Position numbers and translations under genes: made by a program
Shown here: positions 1 to 6,052 of the stretch, piece by piece
Position numbering within the stretch: position 1 is the first letter of the stretch
Layout: the number at the start of each line of letters is the position of its first letter
Notes under the pieces: model-generated
What the model saw: the letters and a program-made list of their open reading frames with translations, nothing else
What the model was told of the DNA's origin: nothing
Databases searched by the model: none
Assembly (NCBI GenBank): GCA_036824465.1
Contig: DAITAC010000147.1
Span: 1 to 7,372 of the forward strand
Length of the DNA stretch: 7,372 nucleotides
From: JAKOQB01 sp036824465
GTDB taxonomy: Bacteria > Pseudomonadota > Gammaproteobacteria > Burkholderiales > Burkholderiaceae_F
Direction of reading: 5' to 3'

Positions 1-787
1 CGTTGCCGATCCGGATCAACGTCCCCAGCGACGGCGTCGTGGGCGGCACGCCGACACCGAGGAACGAGAGCGTCGCCTCGGTGATGATGGCAGTGGCGAT
101 GTGCACCGTCGCCAGCACCAGCACCGGACCGAGAACGTTCGGCAGCACGTGCTTGAACATGATGGCAAGAGGCCGCACACCGATCACGCGCGCCGCCTGA
201 ACGTATTCCTTGTTCTTCTCGACCATGGTGGAGCCACGCACCGTGCGCGCGTACTGCACCCAGCCCGACAACGCGATCGCCAGCACCAGCACGCCAAAGG
301 CGACATCGTTATGAGCGTCGCGCGGCAGGACCGCGCGGAACACCCCATCGATCAGCAACGCAACCAGGATCGCCGGAAACGACAGCATCACGTCGCAGAT
401 GCGCATGATGAACGCATCCACGCGCCCGCCGACGTAACCAGACAGCAGACCGAGGCCGACGCCCAGGATGATCGACAGCACCACCGATGCCACGCCGATC
501 AGAAGGGAAATCCTCATTCCGAACAGGATGGCGGAGTACACATCGCGACCCTGATCGTCGGTACCGAAGATGAATCTGCGTTCGCCGCCATCGAGCCATG
601 CGGGCGGCTTCGACGCATCGAGCAGATTGATGGTCGCCAGGTCGAACGGATTCAGCGGCGCGACCCAGTGCGCGAACACCGCGGAAAGGATCAGCACCAG
701 TGCGACCACGGATGCGCCGATCGCCACCGGCGACTTGCGGAAGCTGTAGGCAACGTCGCTGTCCCAGAAGCGGGCGAGAGCGGACAT
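1..787 (-). CDS. DppC-like ABC transporter permease (3' end outside window)
   Basis: Inner-membrane permease subunit of a peptide/opine/nickel-type ABC importer, pairing with the DppB-like subunit encoded upstream in the same operon. The frame is open from the ATG at 787 to the window edge (262 codons seen). The N-terminal part has a cytoplasmic stretch and a first membrane helix (about residues 20-42). The family hallmark GTDDQGRDV follows at 75-83, then further hydrophobic helices. The EAA loop that contacts the ATPase is at about 198-217 (AARVIGVRP then HVLPN), followed by ITEATLSFLGVGVPP and SLGTLI near the edge. Family members are usually around 280-300 residues, so only a few tens of residues are missing. 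The start is supported by the MSALARFWDS opening and the lack of a better upstream codon. No purine-rich ribosome-binding site precedes it: the bases just before ATG belong to a C-rich heptamer array. ATPase genes probably follow beyond position 1. Substrate unknown. Confidence 0.95.
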   Translation of the reverse strand, partial: MSALARFWDSDVAYSFRKSPVAIGASVVALVLILSAVFAHWVAPLNPFDLATINLLDASKPPAWLDGGERRFIFGTDDQGRDVYSAILFGMRISLLIGVASVVLSIILGVGLGLLSGYVGGRVDAFIMRICDVMLSFPAILVALLIDGVFRAVLPRDAHNDVAFGVLVLAIALSGWVQYARTVRGSTMVEKNKEYVQAARVIGVRPLAIMFKHVLPNVLGPVLVLATVHIATAIITEATLSFLGVGVPPTTPSLGTLIRIGN

Positions 788-790
788 TTC

Positions 791-935
791 AGTCGGGAGT
801 CGGGTGTCGGGAGTCGGGCGCAGCACCCAGCCAACCGACGCGGACGCCTGGTTGAATCAACACACAATCACGGCAGTCCAGAGATGCTTGACGACTGGAT
901 CCAATCACCCGACTCCCGACTCCCGACGCCCGACT
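791..935. repeat. Opposed G-rich heptamer arrays forming a long inverted repeat between two operon genes
   Basis: On the plus strand, four tandem heptamers of the form NGTCGGG occupy 791-818 (N = A, A, T, A). Four of the form CCCGACN occupy 908-935 (N = T, T, G, T). The arrays are reverse complements with 26 of 28 positions matching, separated by 89 bases. In the operon transcript (minus strand) the 5' arm begins with the last base of the binding-protein stop codon, and the 3' arm ends three bases before the DppC ATG. The gap is therefore almost entirely this potential stem-loop. The 89-base loop has two small inverted repeats of its own: CAGTC/GACTG at about 871-894 and CAACC/GGTTG at about 837-858. 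Each array also has four GGG runs with 4-base spacers on its G-rich strand, a canonical G-quadruplex pattern. Likely roles, by analogy with REP elements in transport operons, are protecting the upstream mRNA or reducing downstream expression; this is inference. Similar G-rich heptamer repeats are known from Xanthomonas, from memory. Confidence 0.85.
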
Positions 936-2533
936 CATTTCAGCACCATCCACTTGACAAAGATGTCATTGGACGGAAGCTGCACCAAGCTCAGATTCTT
1001 CTTCGCACCCCACGCCAGCGCCTGCTGGTGCAGCGGAATGTGGCCGATGTCATCCTGGTGGATCTTCATCGCCTCGCGGATCATCGCATTGCGCTTGGCC
1101 AGATCGGTCTCGGACTGGATCTTCGCCGTCAGCTCATCGAGCTTTGGATTGCTGTAGCTGCCGAGGTTGAACTGTCCCTGTCCACCTGCGCCGGGCGTAG
1201 CCATCAGCGAATACAGCGGGTCGTGCGAATCGACGGTCGACGGCGTCCACCCCAGAAGATAGAAAGATGTGTTGCGCGACAGGATCTTCGGAAAGTAAGT
1301 CGCCTTGCTCTCCGCCATCAGGTTTACCTTGACCCCGATCCGCGCCAGCATCGCAGCCACCGCCTGGCAGATCGCAGCATCATTGACATAGCGATCGTTC
1401 GGGCAGTTCATGCCGACCTCAAAGCCATTCGGATAGCCGGCGTCGGCGAGCAACTTCTTCGCGCCCTCTGTGTCGTATGGCAACCGCCTGTTCAGATCGG
1501 CGGGAAATCCCGCCACGCCGGGCGCTTCCATCAGACCAGCAGGCGTCGCCGCGCCCCGCATGACGTTGCTCTTGATCGCCTCGATATCGATCGACTGGTA
1601 AAACGCCTGCCGTACGCGCTTGTCCTTGAACGGGTTCTTGCCCTTGACGCTCGAGAACAGCAGTTCGTCGCGCTTCTGGTCCATGCCGAGGAAGATGGTT
1701 CGGAGTTCCGGCCCCTGCAACGCCATCGCTCCCGCGGTGGCGTTGATGCGCGCGACGTCCTGGACCGGCACCGGCTCCATCATGTCGATTTCGCCGGAGA
1801 TCAGCGCAGCGACGCGCGTGGACGCATTTGCAATCGGCGTGAACACCACCTCGTCGATATTGGTCTCGATGCTCTTGTCCCAGTGGTTCGGATTGCGGAC
1901 CAGGACAGTGCGGTTGCCGGGGTCGCGCGATCTGACGCGGAACGGGCCGGTGCCGTTGGCCTTGAAGGAGGCTGTGTTCTCGATACCCTTGCGCTTGTCG
2001 ACCGGGCGCTCGGCCCGATTGTCGGCGCACCATTTCTTGCTCATGATCAGCCAGCGCACGAAGACGTTGGGCAGGATCGGATTGGGCGTCTCGGTGACAA
2101 AGTCGATCGCGTAGTCGTCAATCTTGCGAATCTCCTTCACCGAACCGACGTAAGCCTTCATGTCGGAACCGTCTGCCTTGGCGCGCTCATAGGAGAAGAT
2201 CACGTCGTCTGCAGTGAACGGCGTGCCGTCGTGGAACTTCACGCCCTTGCGAAGGTTGAAGCGCCACACGGTCGGAGCCGTCTGTTTCCAGTCGGTGGCC
2301 AGGGCAGGAATGATCTTCAGGTCCTTGCCGTAGCCCACGAGGCCCTCGTAGACGTTGCTCAGGAACGTCAGTTGCAGCGTTTCGTTCAGCGAATGCGGAT
2401 CCATCGACAACGGATCGCCCTGATTCGCCATGCGCAGCGTCTTGGCTTCAGCCGGCTCCATTGCCGCGCCCAGCGCAACGACGCCAAGCGCGGCAGCCAG
2501 CGCGAGGCGTGTGAGATTCAAACGGAAATTCAT
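935..2533 (-). CDS. Periplasmic solute-binding protein, family 5 (DppA/OppA type)
   Basis: Extracytoplasmic binding protein that captures the substrate and delivers it to the DppB/DppC-like permeases. It has 532 residues, normal for the family. Residues 1-30 form a Sec signal peptide: basic MNFRLNLTR, an alanine/leucine-rich core, then PAEA with likely cleavage before KTLRMA. There is no lipobox cysteine, so the mature protein should be free in the periplasm. Family features are the early NQGDPLSMDPHSLNE, the LRKGVKFHDGTPFTADDV block typical of SBP_bac_5 proteins, NGTGPFRV, RNPNHWDK, and KDKRVRQAFYQSID in the second half. The start is fixed by a very strong ribosome-binding site (AGGAGGAG) just upstream; the preceding gene's TAG stop is part of it. 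The gene lies 12 bases after the M20 amidohydrolase. The ligand cannot be read from sequence; peptides, N-acyl amino acids or related compounds are possible given the neighbour. Confidence 0.96.
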   Translation of the reverse strand: MNFRLNLTRLALAAALGVVALGAAMEPAEAKTLRMANQGDPLSMDPHSLNETLQLTFLSNVYEGLVGYGKDLKIIPALATDWKQTAPTVWRFNLRKGVKFHDGTPFTADDVIFSYERAKADGSDMKAYVGSVKEIRKIDDYAIDFVTETPNPILPNVFVRWLIMSKKWCADNRAERPVDKRKGIENTASFKANGTGPFRVRSRDPGNRTVLVRNPNHWDKSIETNIDEVVFTPIANASTRVAALISGEIDMMEPVPVQDVARINATAGAMALQGPELRTIFLGMDQKRDELLFSSVKGKNPFKDKRVRQAFYQSIDIEAIKSNVMRGAATPAGLMEAPGVAGFPADLNRRLPYDTEGAKKLLADAGYPNGFEVGMNCPNDRYVNDAAICQAVAAMLARIGVKVNLMAESKATYFPKILSRNTSFYLLGWTPSTVDSHDPLYSLMATPGAGGQGQFNLGSYSNPKLDELTAKIQSETDLAKRNAMIREAMKIHQDDIGHIPLHQQALAWGAKKNLSLVQLPSNDIFVKWMVLK

Positions 2534-2538
2534 GGATC

Positions 2539-2548
2539 GCTCCTCCTA
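2539..2548 (-). promoter_or_regulatory. Strong Shine-Dalgarno of the binding-protein gene, fused to the upstream stop codon
   Basis: Read on the minus strand, the M20 gene ends in TAG, which is also the first part of TAGGAGGAG, a near-ideal match to the anti-Shine-Dalgarno sequence. About six bases separate it from the ATG at 2533. It is the best ribosome-binding site in the operon. That fits the usual need for more binding protein than permease. Confidence 0.85.
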
Positions 2549-3760
2549 TCGGCTCGTCACCAACGGCATTCGTCGCTCGGCCAGCGCGGCCAGAAAACCG
2601 GCGCCGAGCGGGATCACCGCGTCATTGAAATCATATCGAGTTGAATGCAGCCAGCAGCTCTCGCCGCCGCCCTGCCCCAACCGTGCGTAACAACCCGGCT
2701 TGACCTGCAGCATGAACGCAAAATCCTCGGCGCCCATCGACGGCGGCAGGTTGCGCGCAACGCGCTCGCGGCCGACCAGTTCCTCTGCCACCGTCGCCGC
2801 GAACTCGTAGTTCGGCTTGTGGTTGATCGTGGCCGGGTACATGCGCTGATACACCACCGTGGCCTGTCCGCCGAAGCCGCGCGCCGTCAGTTCGGCCAGT
2901 TCGCGCAGCCGCTTCTCGATCTGTTCCTGCACGCTGTGCTGAAAGGCGCGCACGGTGCCGGAGATCTTCGCTTCCCGCGGCACCACGCTGAACGCGTCCA
3001 GGTTGCCCGAGTTGATCGCGCACAGCGAAACGACCGCCGCCTCCAGCGGCGCAACGTTGCGCGCAACGATCGACTGCGCGGCGGTGATCAAGTGCGCGGC
3101 GATCAGCACCGGGTCGACCGTCAGGTGCGGATGCGCGCCATGCCCGCCGCGACCGGTAATGGTGATCTCGACCCGATCGGCCGCCGCCATCATCGGTCCC
3201 GGATTCAGGCCGATATGTCCGGGCGGAAGCCCCGGCCAATTGTGCTGGCCGTACACCTCGTCGGCGGGAAAGCGGACGAACAGGCCGTCATCGATCATCG
3301 CCTTCGCACCCGCGTACCCCTCCTCGCCCGGCTGGAAAATGACGTACACGGTGCCATCGAAGTTGCGCGTCGTCGCCAGGTACTGTGCCGCGCCGAGCAG
3401 CATCGTCGTGTGCCCGTCATGACCGCAGGCGTGCATGAATCCCTGGCTTTTCGATCGGTGCGCGAAATCGTTTTCTTCCCGGATCGGCAGAGCGTCCATG
3501 TCGGCGCGGAGTGCGACCGACTTGCCCGAGTTCTCCGCCCGACCTCGGATCACGCCCACCACGCCGGTACGGCCGATACCGGTGTGCACCTCGATGCCCC
3601 ACTGGTACAGGCGCTCGGCCACCAGACCCGCGGTGCGATGTTCTTCGAACCCGATCTCCGGATGCGCGTGCAGGTCACGCCGGATCGCGGTCAGCGCGTC
3701 GTGATGCTGGGCGACGAACCCAATGGAGCTCTTCAGCGCGGCGCCGAGGTAGGTGCCCAT
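2546..3760 (-). CDS. M20 family metallopeptidase / aminoacylase (amidohydrolase, hippurate hydrolase-like)
   Basis: Cytoplasmic zinc-type hydrolase of the M20D group (N-acyl amino acid amidohydrolases, hippurate hydrolase, some carboxypeptidases), which cleaves the amide bond of N-acylated amino acids or small peptides. It has 404 residues, close to the family norm, with no signal peptide. Visible motifs are IRRDLHAHPEIGFEE (26-40), RADMDALPI with the conserved aspartate (85-93), HACGHDGHT supplying metal-binding Cys112 and His114 (110-118), PGEEG with the catalytic/metal glutamates (144-148), GQHNWP with His173, the dimerisation-domain start GRGGHGAHP (203-211), MGAEDF (342-347), and His372 in LHSTRYDFND. 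All expected metal and catalytic residues are present. The ATG at 3760 overlaps the permease stop (TGATG), so translation is probably coupled; a good Shine-Dalgarno is not visible. Its place inside the transporter operon suggests it hydrolyses the imported compound. Exact substrate unknown. Confidence 0.95.
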   Translation of the reverse strand: MGTYLGAALKSSIGFVAQHHDALTAIRRDLHAHPEIGFEEHRTAGLVAERLYQWGIEVHTGIGRTGVVGVIRGRAENSGKSVALRADMDALPIREENDFAHRSKSQGFMHACGHDGHTTMLLGAAQYLATTRNFDGTVYVIFQPGEEGYAGAKAMIDDGLFVRFPADEVYGQHNWPGLPPGHIGLNPGPMMAAADRVEITITGRGGHGAHPHLTVDPVLIAAHLITAAQSIVARNVAPLEAAVVSLCAINSGNLDAFSVVPREAKISGTVRAFQHSVQEQIEKRLRELAELTARGFGGQATVVYQRMYPATINHKPNYEFAATVAEELVGRERVARNLPPSMGAEDFAFMLQVKPGCYARLGQGGGESCWLHSTRYDFNDAVIPLGAGFLAALAERRMPLVTSR

Positions 3761-3762
3761 CA
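3758..3762 (-). other. TGATG stop/start overlap (translational coupling)
   Basis: The DppB-like gene ends with TGA at 3762-3760 and the M20 gene begins with ATG at 3760-3758, sharing one base. Together with the lack of an obvious ribosome-binding site before the ATG, this indicates translation of the hydrolase by ribosomes finishing the permease. Confidence 0.8.
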
Positions 3763-4743
3763 ATGCGCGAGCGATGCGCGATCGATCCGCAGGCGCGGAT
3801 CGACGGCGAAATACAGCAGGTCGACGATCAGGTTGATCAGCACGAACACCAGCGCGATCAGGCACAGATAGGCGGCCATGACCGGTATGTCGGCGAACTG
3901 CACCGACTGGATGAACAGCAGCCCCATGCCCGGCCACTGGAACACGGTTTCGGTGACGATCGCAAACGCGATGATGCCGCCCAGCTGCAGGCCGGTGATC
4001 GTGATCACCGGCACCAGCGTGTTCTTCAGCGCATGGCCAAAGTTCACCGCGCGGTTGGTCAGCCCGCGCGCACGCGCGAACTTGATGTAGTCGGTGCGCA
4101 GCACTTCCATCATTTCCGAACGCACCAGCCGCATGATCAGTGTCAGCTGGAACAGCGACAGCGTGATCGACGGCAGTATCAGATGCTTCCAGCCTTTCGC
4201 ACTGAGCAACCCCGTGCTCCACCACCCGAGCGACACGGTATCGCCGCGACCGTACGACGGCAGCACGCCCAGCTGAACCGCGAAGACGAGGATCAGCAGG
4301 ATGCCGATCAGGAAGGTGGGCAACGACACGCCGATGAGCGATGCCGCCAGCAGAAACTGCGAGAACCATGAATTCCTTCGCAGCGCCGTGTACACGCCCA
4401 TCGGAATGCCGACGAAGATGGCAATCAGCGCCGCCGCAAACGCGAGTTCGAGTGTGGCCGGCAACCGCTCCTGGATCAGGGTCGAAACCTTGCGGCCCTG
4501 GCGCAGGCTGATGCCGAAATCCCCTTGGATCGCATTGCCCACGAAATGGCCGAACTGAATGACGAAGGGCTGGTCCAACCCGAGGTCGGCGCGTAGCCGT
4601 GCCCGTTCCTCGGGCGTGGCGTCCTGACCCACCATTTGCGCGACCGGGTCACCCACGTACTGAAACAACAAGAACGCGACAAAAGCTACCGCCAACATGA
4701 CGAGAACGGCCTGTAGCAGGCGGCGCATGACAAAGGCGAGCAT
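3760..4743 (-). CDS. DppB-like ABC transporter permease
   Basis: First gene of the import operon; an inner-membrane permease partner of the DppC-like subunit. From the ATG at 4743 it has 327 residues, typical for DppB/OppB/NikB. The N-terminus MLAFVMRRLLQAVLV starts a membrane helix (about 8-28), followed by the periplasmic motif GDPVAQMVG (31-39). It then has LRADLGLDQPF, GDFGISLRQGR, and the transport domain RLPATLELAFAAALIA from about 93. The ATPase-contact EAA loop is at about 223-246 (ARARGLTNRAV then NTLVPV). The family-typical VTETVFQWPGMG (263-274) and the C-terminal FAVDPRLR (322-329 region) follow. The frame stays open upstream to 4881, but that extension (MVDRPRSCAPPTPQG...) is proline/arginine-rich and not family-like, so I place the start at 4743. 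An ATG at 4728 is a weaker alternative. Upstream GGAATTG is only a modest ribosome-binding site. Confidence 0.95.
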   Translation of the reverse strand: MLAFVMRRLLQAVLVMLAVAFVAFLLFQYVGDPVAQMVGQDATPEERARLRADLGLDQPFVIQFGHFVGNAIQGDFGISLRQGRKVSTLIQERLPATLELAFAAALIAIFVGIPMGVYTALRRNSWFSQFLLAASLIGVSLPTFLIGILLILVFAVQLGVLPSYGRGDTVSLGWWSTGLLSAKGWKHLILPSITLSLFQLTLIMRLVRSEMMEVLRTDYIKFARARGLTNRAVNFGHALKNTLVPVITITGLQLGGIIAFAIVTETVFQWPGMGLLFIQSVQFADIPVMAAYLCLIALVFVLINLIVDLLYFAVDPRLRIDRASLAH

Positions 4744-4782
4744 GACATCAATTCCGGCAAAGACCCGGCCCACGCAAGCGTT

Positions 4783-4794
4783 GCCCGGCCGGGC
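4783..4794. repeat. GC palindrome in the divergent intergenic region
   Basis: GCCCGGCCGGGC is a perfect 12-base palindrome lying 40-51 bases upstream of the DppB-like start codon and just downstream of a possible -10 box. It could be a regulator-binding site or an RNA hairpin in the leader. In GC-rich DNA such palindromes also occur by chance. No regulator gene is in view to link it to. Confidence 0.3.
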
Positions 4795-4808
4795 TGCAAT
4801 CCGCTTGA

Positions 4809-4814
4809 AATATA
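4809..4814 (-). promoter_or_regulatory. Possible -10 element for the ABC operon
   Basis: Minus-strand TATATT (in GGTATATTTC) is the only clear AT-rich hexamer in the leader and lies about 65 bases before the DppB-like ATG. No convincing -35 hexamer is found 16-18 bases upstream (the sequence there is GC-rich), so a regulated or non-standard promoter would be needed. Offered only as the best candidate in this 215-base divergent region. Confidence 0.25.
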
Positions 4815-4948
4815 CCCTTGAAGCCCCGCCGGACGGGCCCTGCGGCGTAGGCGGCGCACAAGAGCGTGGGCGATCGACCACAACGACGTTCGGAGTGAAA
4901 GAATCGCGAACCTGACTCGACTAAGCGCAGTCAACTACAGCCGAATTT

Positions 4949-4954
4949 GAGGAG
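4949..4954 (+). promoter_or_regulatory. Ribosome-binding site of msrB
   Basis: GAGGAG lies 4 bases before the ATG at 4959 and 7 bases before the in-frame ATG at 4962. It rules out the in-frame TTG at 4947, which lies upstream of this site. It leaves only a one-residue uncertainty (MMTRR or MTRR). Confidence 0.75.
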
Positions 4955-4958
4955 CACC

Positions 4959-5438
4959 ATGATGACCCGACGTACTTTCCTGTCCGGATTGGCCGGACTC
5001 GTGACCGGCGCCGAAGCCGGTGCCGCCTCGAAACCAAGCGCATCCCGCGCCGATCGGGTCGAGTTGCCCGAGTCGGAATGGAAGAAGCGGCTGACGCCCG
5101 AGCAATTCGACGTCCTCCGTCGCGAAGGCACCGAGCGCGCATTCACCAGTGCGCTGAATGCCGAGAAGCGCAAGGGGACATTCCAGTGCGTGGCGTGCGA
5201 TCTGCCGCTGTTCACATCCGATATGAAGTATGAAAGCGGCACCGGCTGGCCGAGCTTCTTCACGACGCTGCCCGGCGCATTCGAAACCAGCACCGATTTC
5301 AAGCTGCTATATCCGCGCACCGAGTACCACTGCGCACGCTGCGGCGGCCATCATGGGCATGTCTTCAACGACGGTCCGGCACCGACCGGCAAGCGCTGGT
5401 GCAACAACGGCGTTGCGCTGAAATTCATCCCGGCGTGA
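4959..5438 (+). CDS. msrB: Exported peptide-methionine (R)-S-oxide reductase MsrB
   Basis: Reduces the R stereoisomer of methionine sulfoxide in proteins back to methionine. It has 159 residues: a leader of roughly 25-30 residues plus a complete MsrB domain. The leader starts MMTRRTFLSGLAG, a twin-arginine pattern (T-R-R-x-F-L) followed by a short hydrophobic/glycine stretch and an AGAAS cleavage-like region, so Tat export to the periplasm is likely. The domain shows LTPEQFDVLRREGTERAF, zinc cysteines C77/C80 (CVAC) and C125/C128 (CARC), GTGWPSF (94-100), GGHHGHVF (129-136), and the catalytic cysteine C148 in RWCNNGVALKF. The position before GWPSF that is a resolving cysteine in many MsrBs (GCGWPSF) is threonine here, so recycling needs another reductant or route. 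msrA follows after 11 bases, forming an operon. Zinc insertion in the cytoplasm would explain use of Tat. Confidence 0.96.
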   Translation: MMTRRTFLSGLAGLVTGAEAGAASKPSASRADRVELPESEWKKRLTPEQFDVLRREGTERAFTSALNAEKRKGTFQCVACDLPLFTSDMKYESGTGWPSFFTTLPGAFETSTDFKLLYPRTEYHCARCGGHHGHVFNDGPAPTGKRWCNNGVALKFIPA

Positions 5439-5449
5439 AGGATCGAGTA

Positions 5450-6052
5450 ATGCGACGCGTATTCCTCACTCTCGCGCTGGCGCTGGTTGCAAGTGCTTCA
5501 TTCGCGCAGACCCCGCCCACCACCGCAAGAGCGATCTTCGCCGGCGGGTGCTTCTGGTGCGTGGAAGCGGACTTCGACAAGGTCGAAGGCGTGATTTCGA
5601 CCACGTCGGGCTACACGGGCGGCAACGTACCGAACCCGACCTACGAGCAGGTCTCTTCCAAACGCACCGGCCACGCCGAAGCGGTCGAGGTCGTTTTCGA
5701 TCCGCGCAAGGTCAGTTACGAACAGCTCGTTGAGCATTTCTGGCACACGATCGATCCGACCACCAAGAATCAACAGTTCTGCGACGTCGGCTCGCCTTAT
5801 CGCACCGCAATCTTCGCGCTCGACGCCGAGCAGTTGCGAATTGCACAGGCGTCGAAGGCCAGGCTTGAGAAGACCAAGCCGTTCAAGGATCCGATCGTGA
5901 CCGAGATCGTGATGGCCGGGCCGTTCTATCCGGCCGAGGATTATCACCAGAACTACTACCAGCAGAATCCGCTGCGCTACACCTACTACCGCACCGGCTG
6001 CGGACGCGATGCGCGGCTGAAGCAATTGTGGGGGGAATTGGCTGGGAAATAA
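5450..6052 (+). CDS. msrA: Exported peptide-methionine (S)-S-oxide reductase MsrA
   Basis: Reduces the S stereoisomer of methionine sulfoxide, complementing MsrB encoded just upstream. It has 200 residues. Residues 1-19 (MRRVFLTLAL then ALVASASFA) form a Sec signal peptide with likely cleavage before QTPP, placing the enzyme in the periplasm. The catalytic motif GCFWC (33-37) carries nucleophile C34. SGYTGG (53-58), the active-site GHAE (74-77), FCDVGSPYR (110-118) and YYRTGCGRDARL with a candidate resolving cysteine at C184 follow. The ATG at 5450 is chosen because AAGGA sits 7 bases upstream, overlapping the msrB stop codon, and because the signal peptide begins right there. The frame is open further upstream only as overlap with msrB. 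Co-transcription and probable translational coupling with msrB are expected. Confidence 0.96.
   Translation: MRRVFLTLALALVASASFAQTPPTTARAIFAGGCFWCVEADFDKVEGVISTTSGYTGGNVPNPTYEQVSSKRTGHAEAVEVVFDPRKVSYEQLVEHFWHTIDPTTKNQQFCDVGSPYRTAIFALDAEQLRIAQASKARLEKTKPFKDPIVTEIVMAGPFYPAEDYHQNYYQQNPLRYTYYRTGCGRDARLKQLWGELAGK

Noticed and set aside
788..940. CRISPR array
   Set aside because: The repeats are 7-base tandem units without spacers, arranged as an inverted pair; this does not fit a CRISPR structure.
101..2644. Very long plus-strand open frame (847 codons) opposite the binding-protein and DppC genes
   Set aside because: It is the antisense of well-supported genes, is rich in His/Arg/Gln/Asp as expected from reversed GC-biased codons, spans gene boundaries and shows no domain.
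3761..4369. N-terminal extension of the M20 protein in the same frame up to 4369
   Set aside because: The extension lies out of frame over the DppB-like gene and is Arg/Ala-rich with no family similarity. The M20 domain begins normally after the ATG at 3760.
2645..4371. Long plus-strand open frames opposite the M20 and DppB-like genes
   Set aside because: These are antisense shadows with low-complexity Arg/His/Gln-rich translations; the minus strand has complete family motifs.
4744..4881. 46-residue N-terminal extension of the DppB-like permease
   Set aside because: Proline/arginine-rich, unlike DppB N-termini; it would include the likely promoter region.
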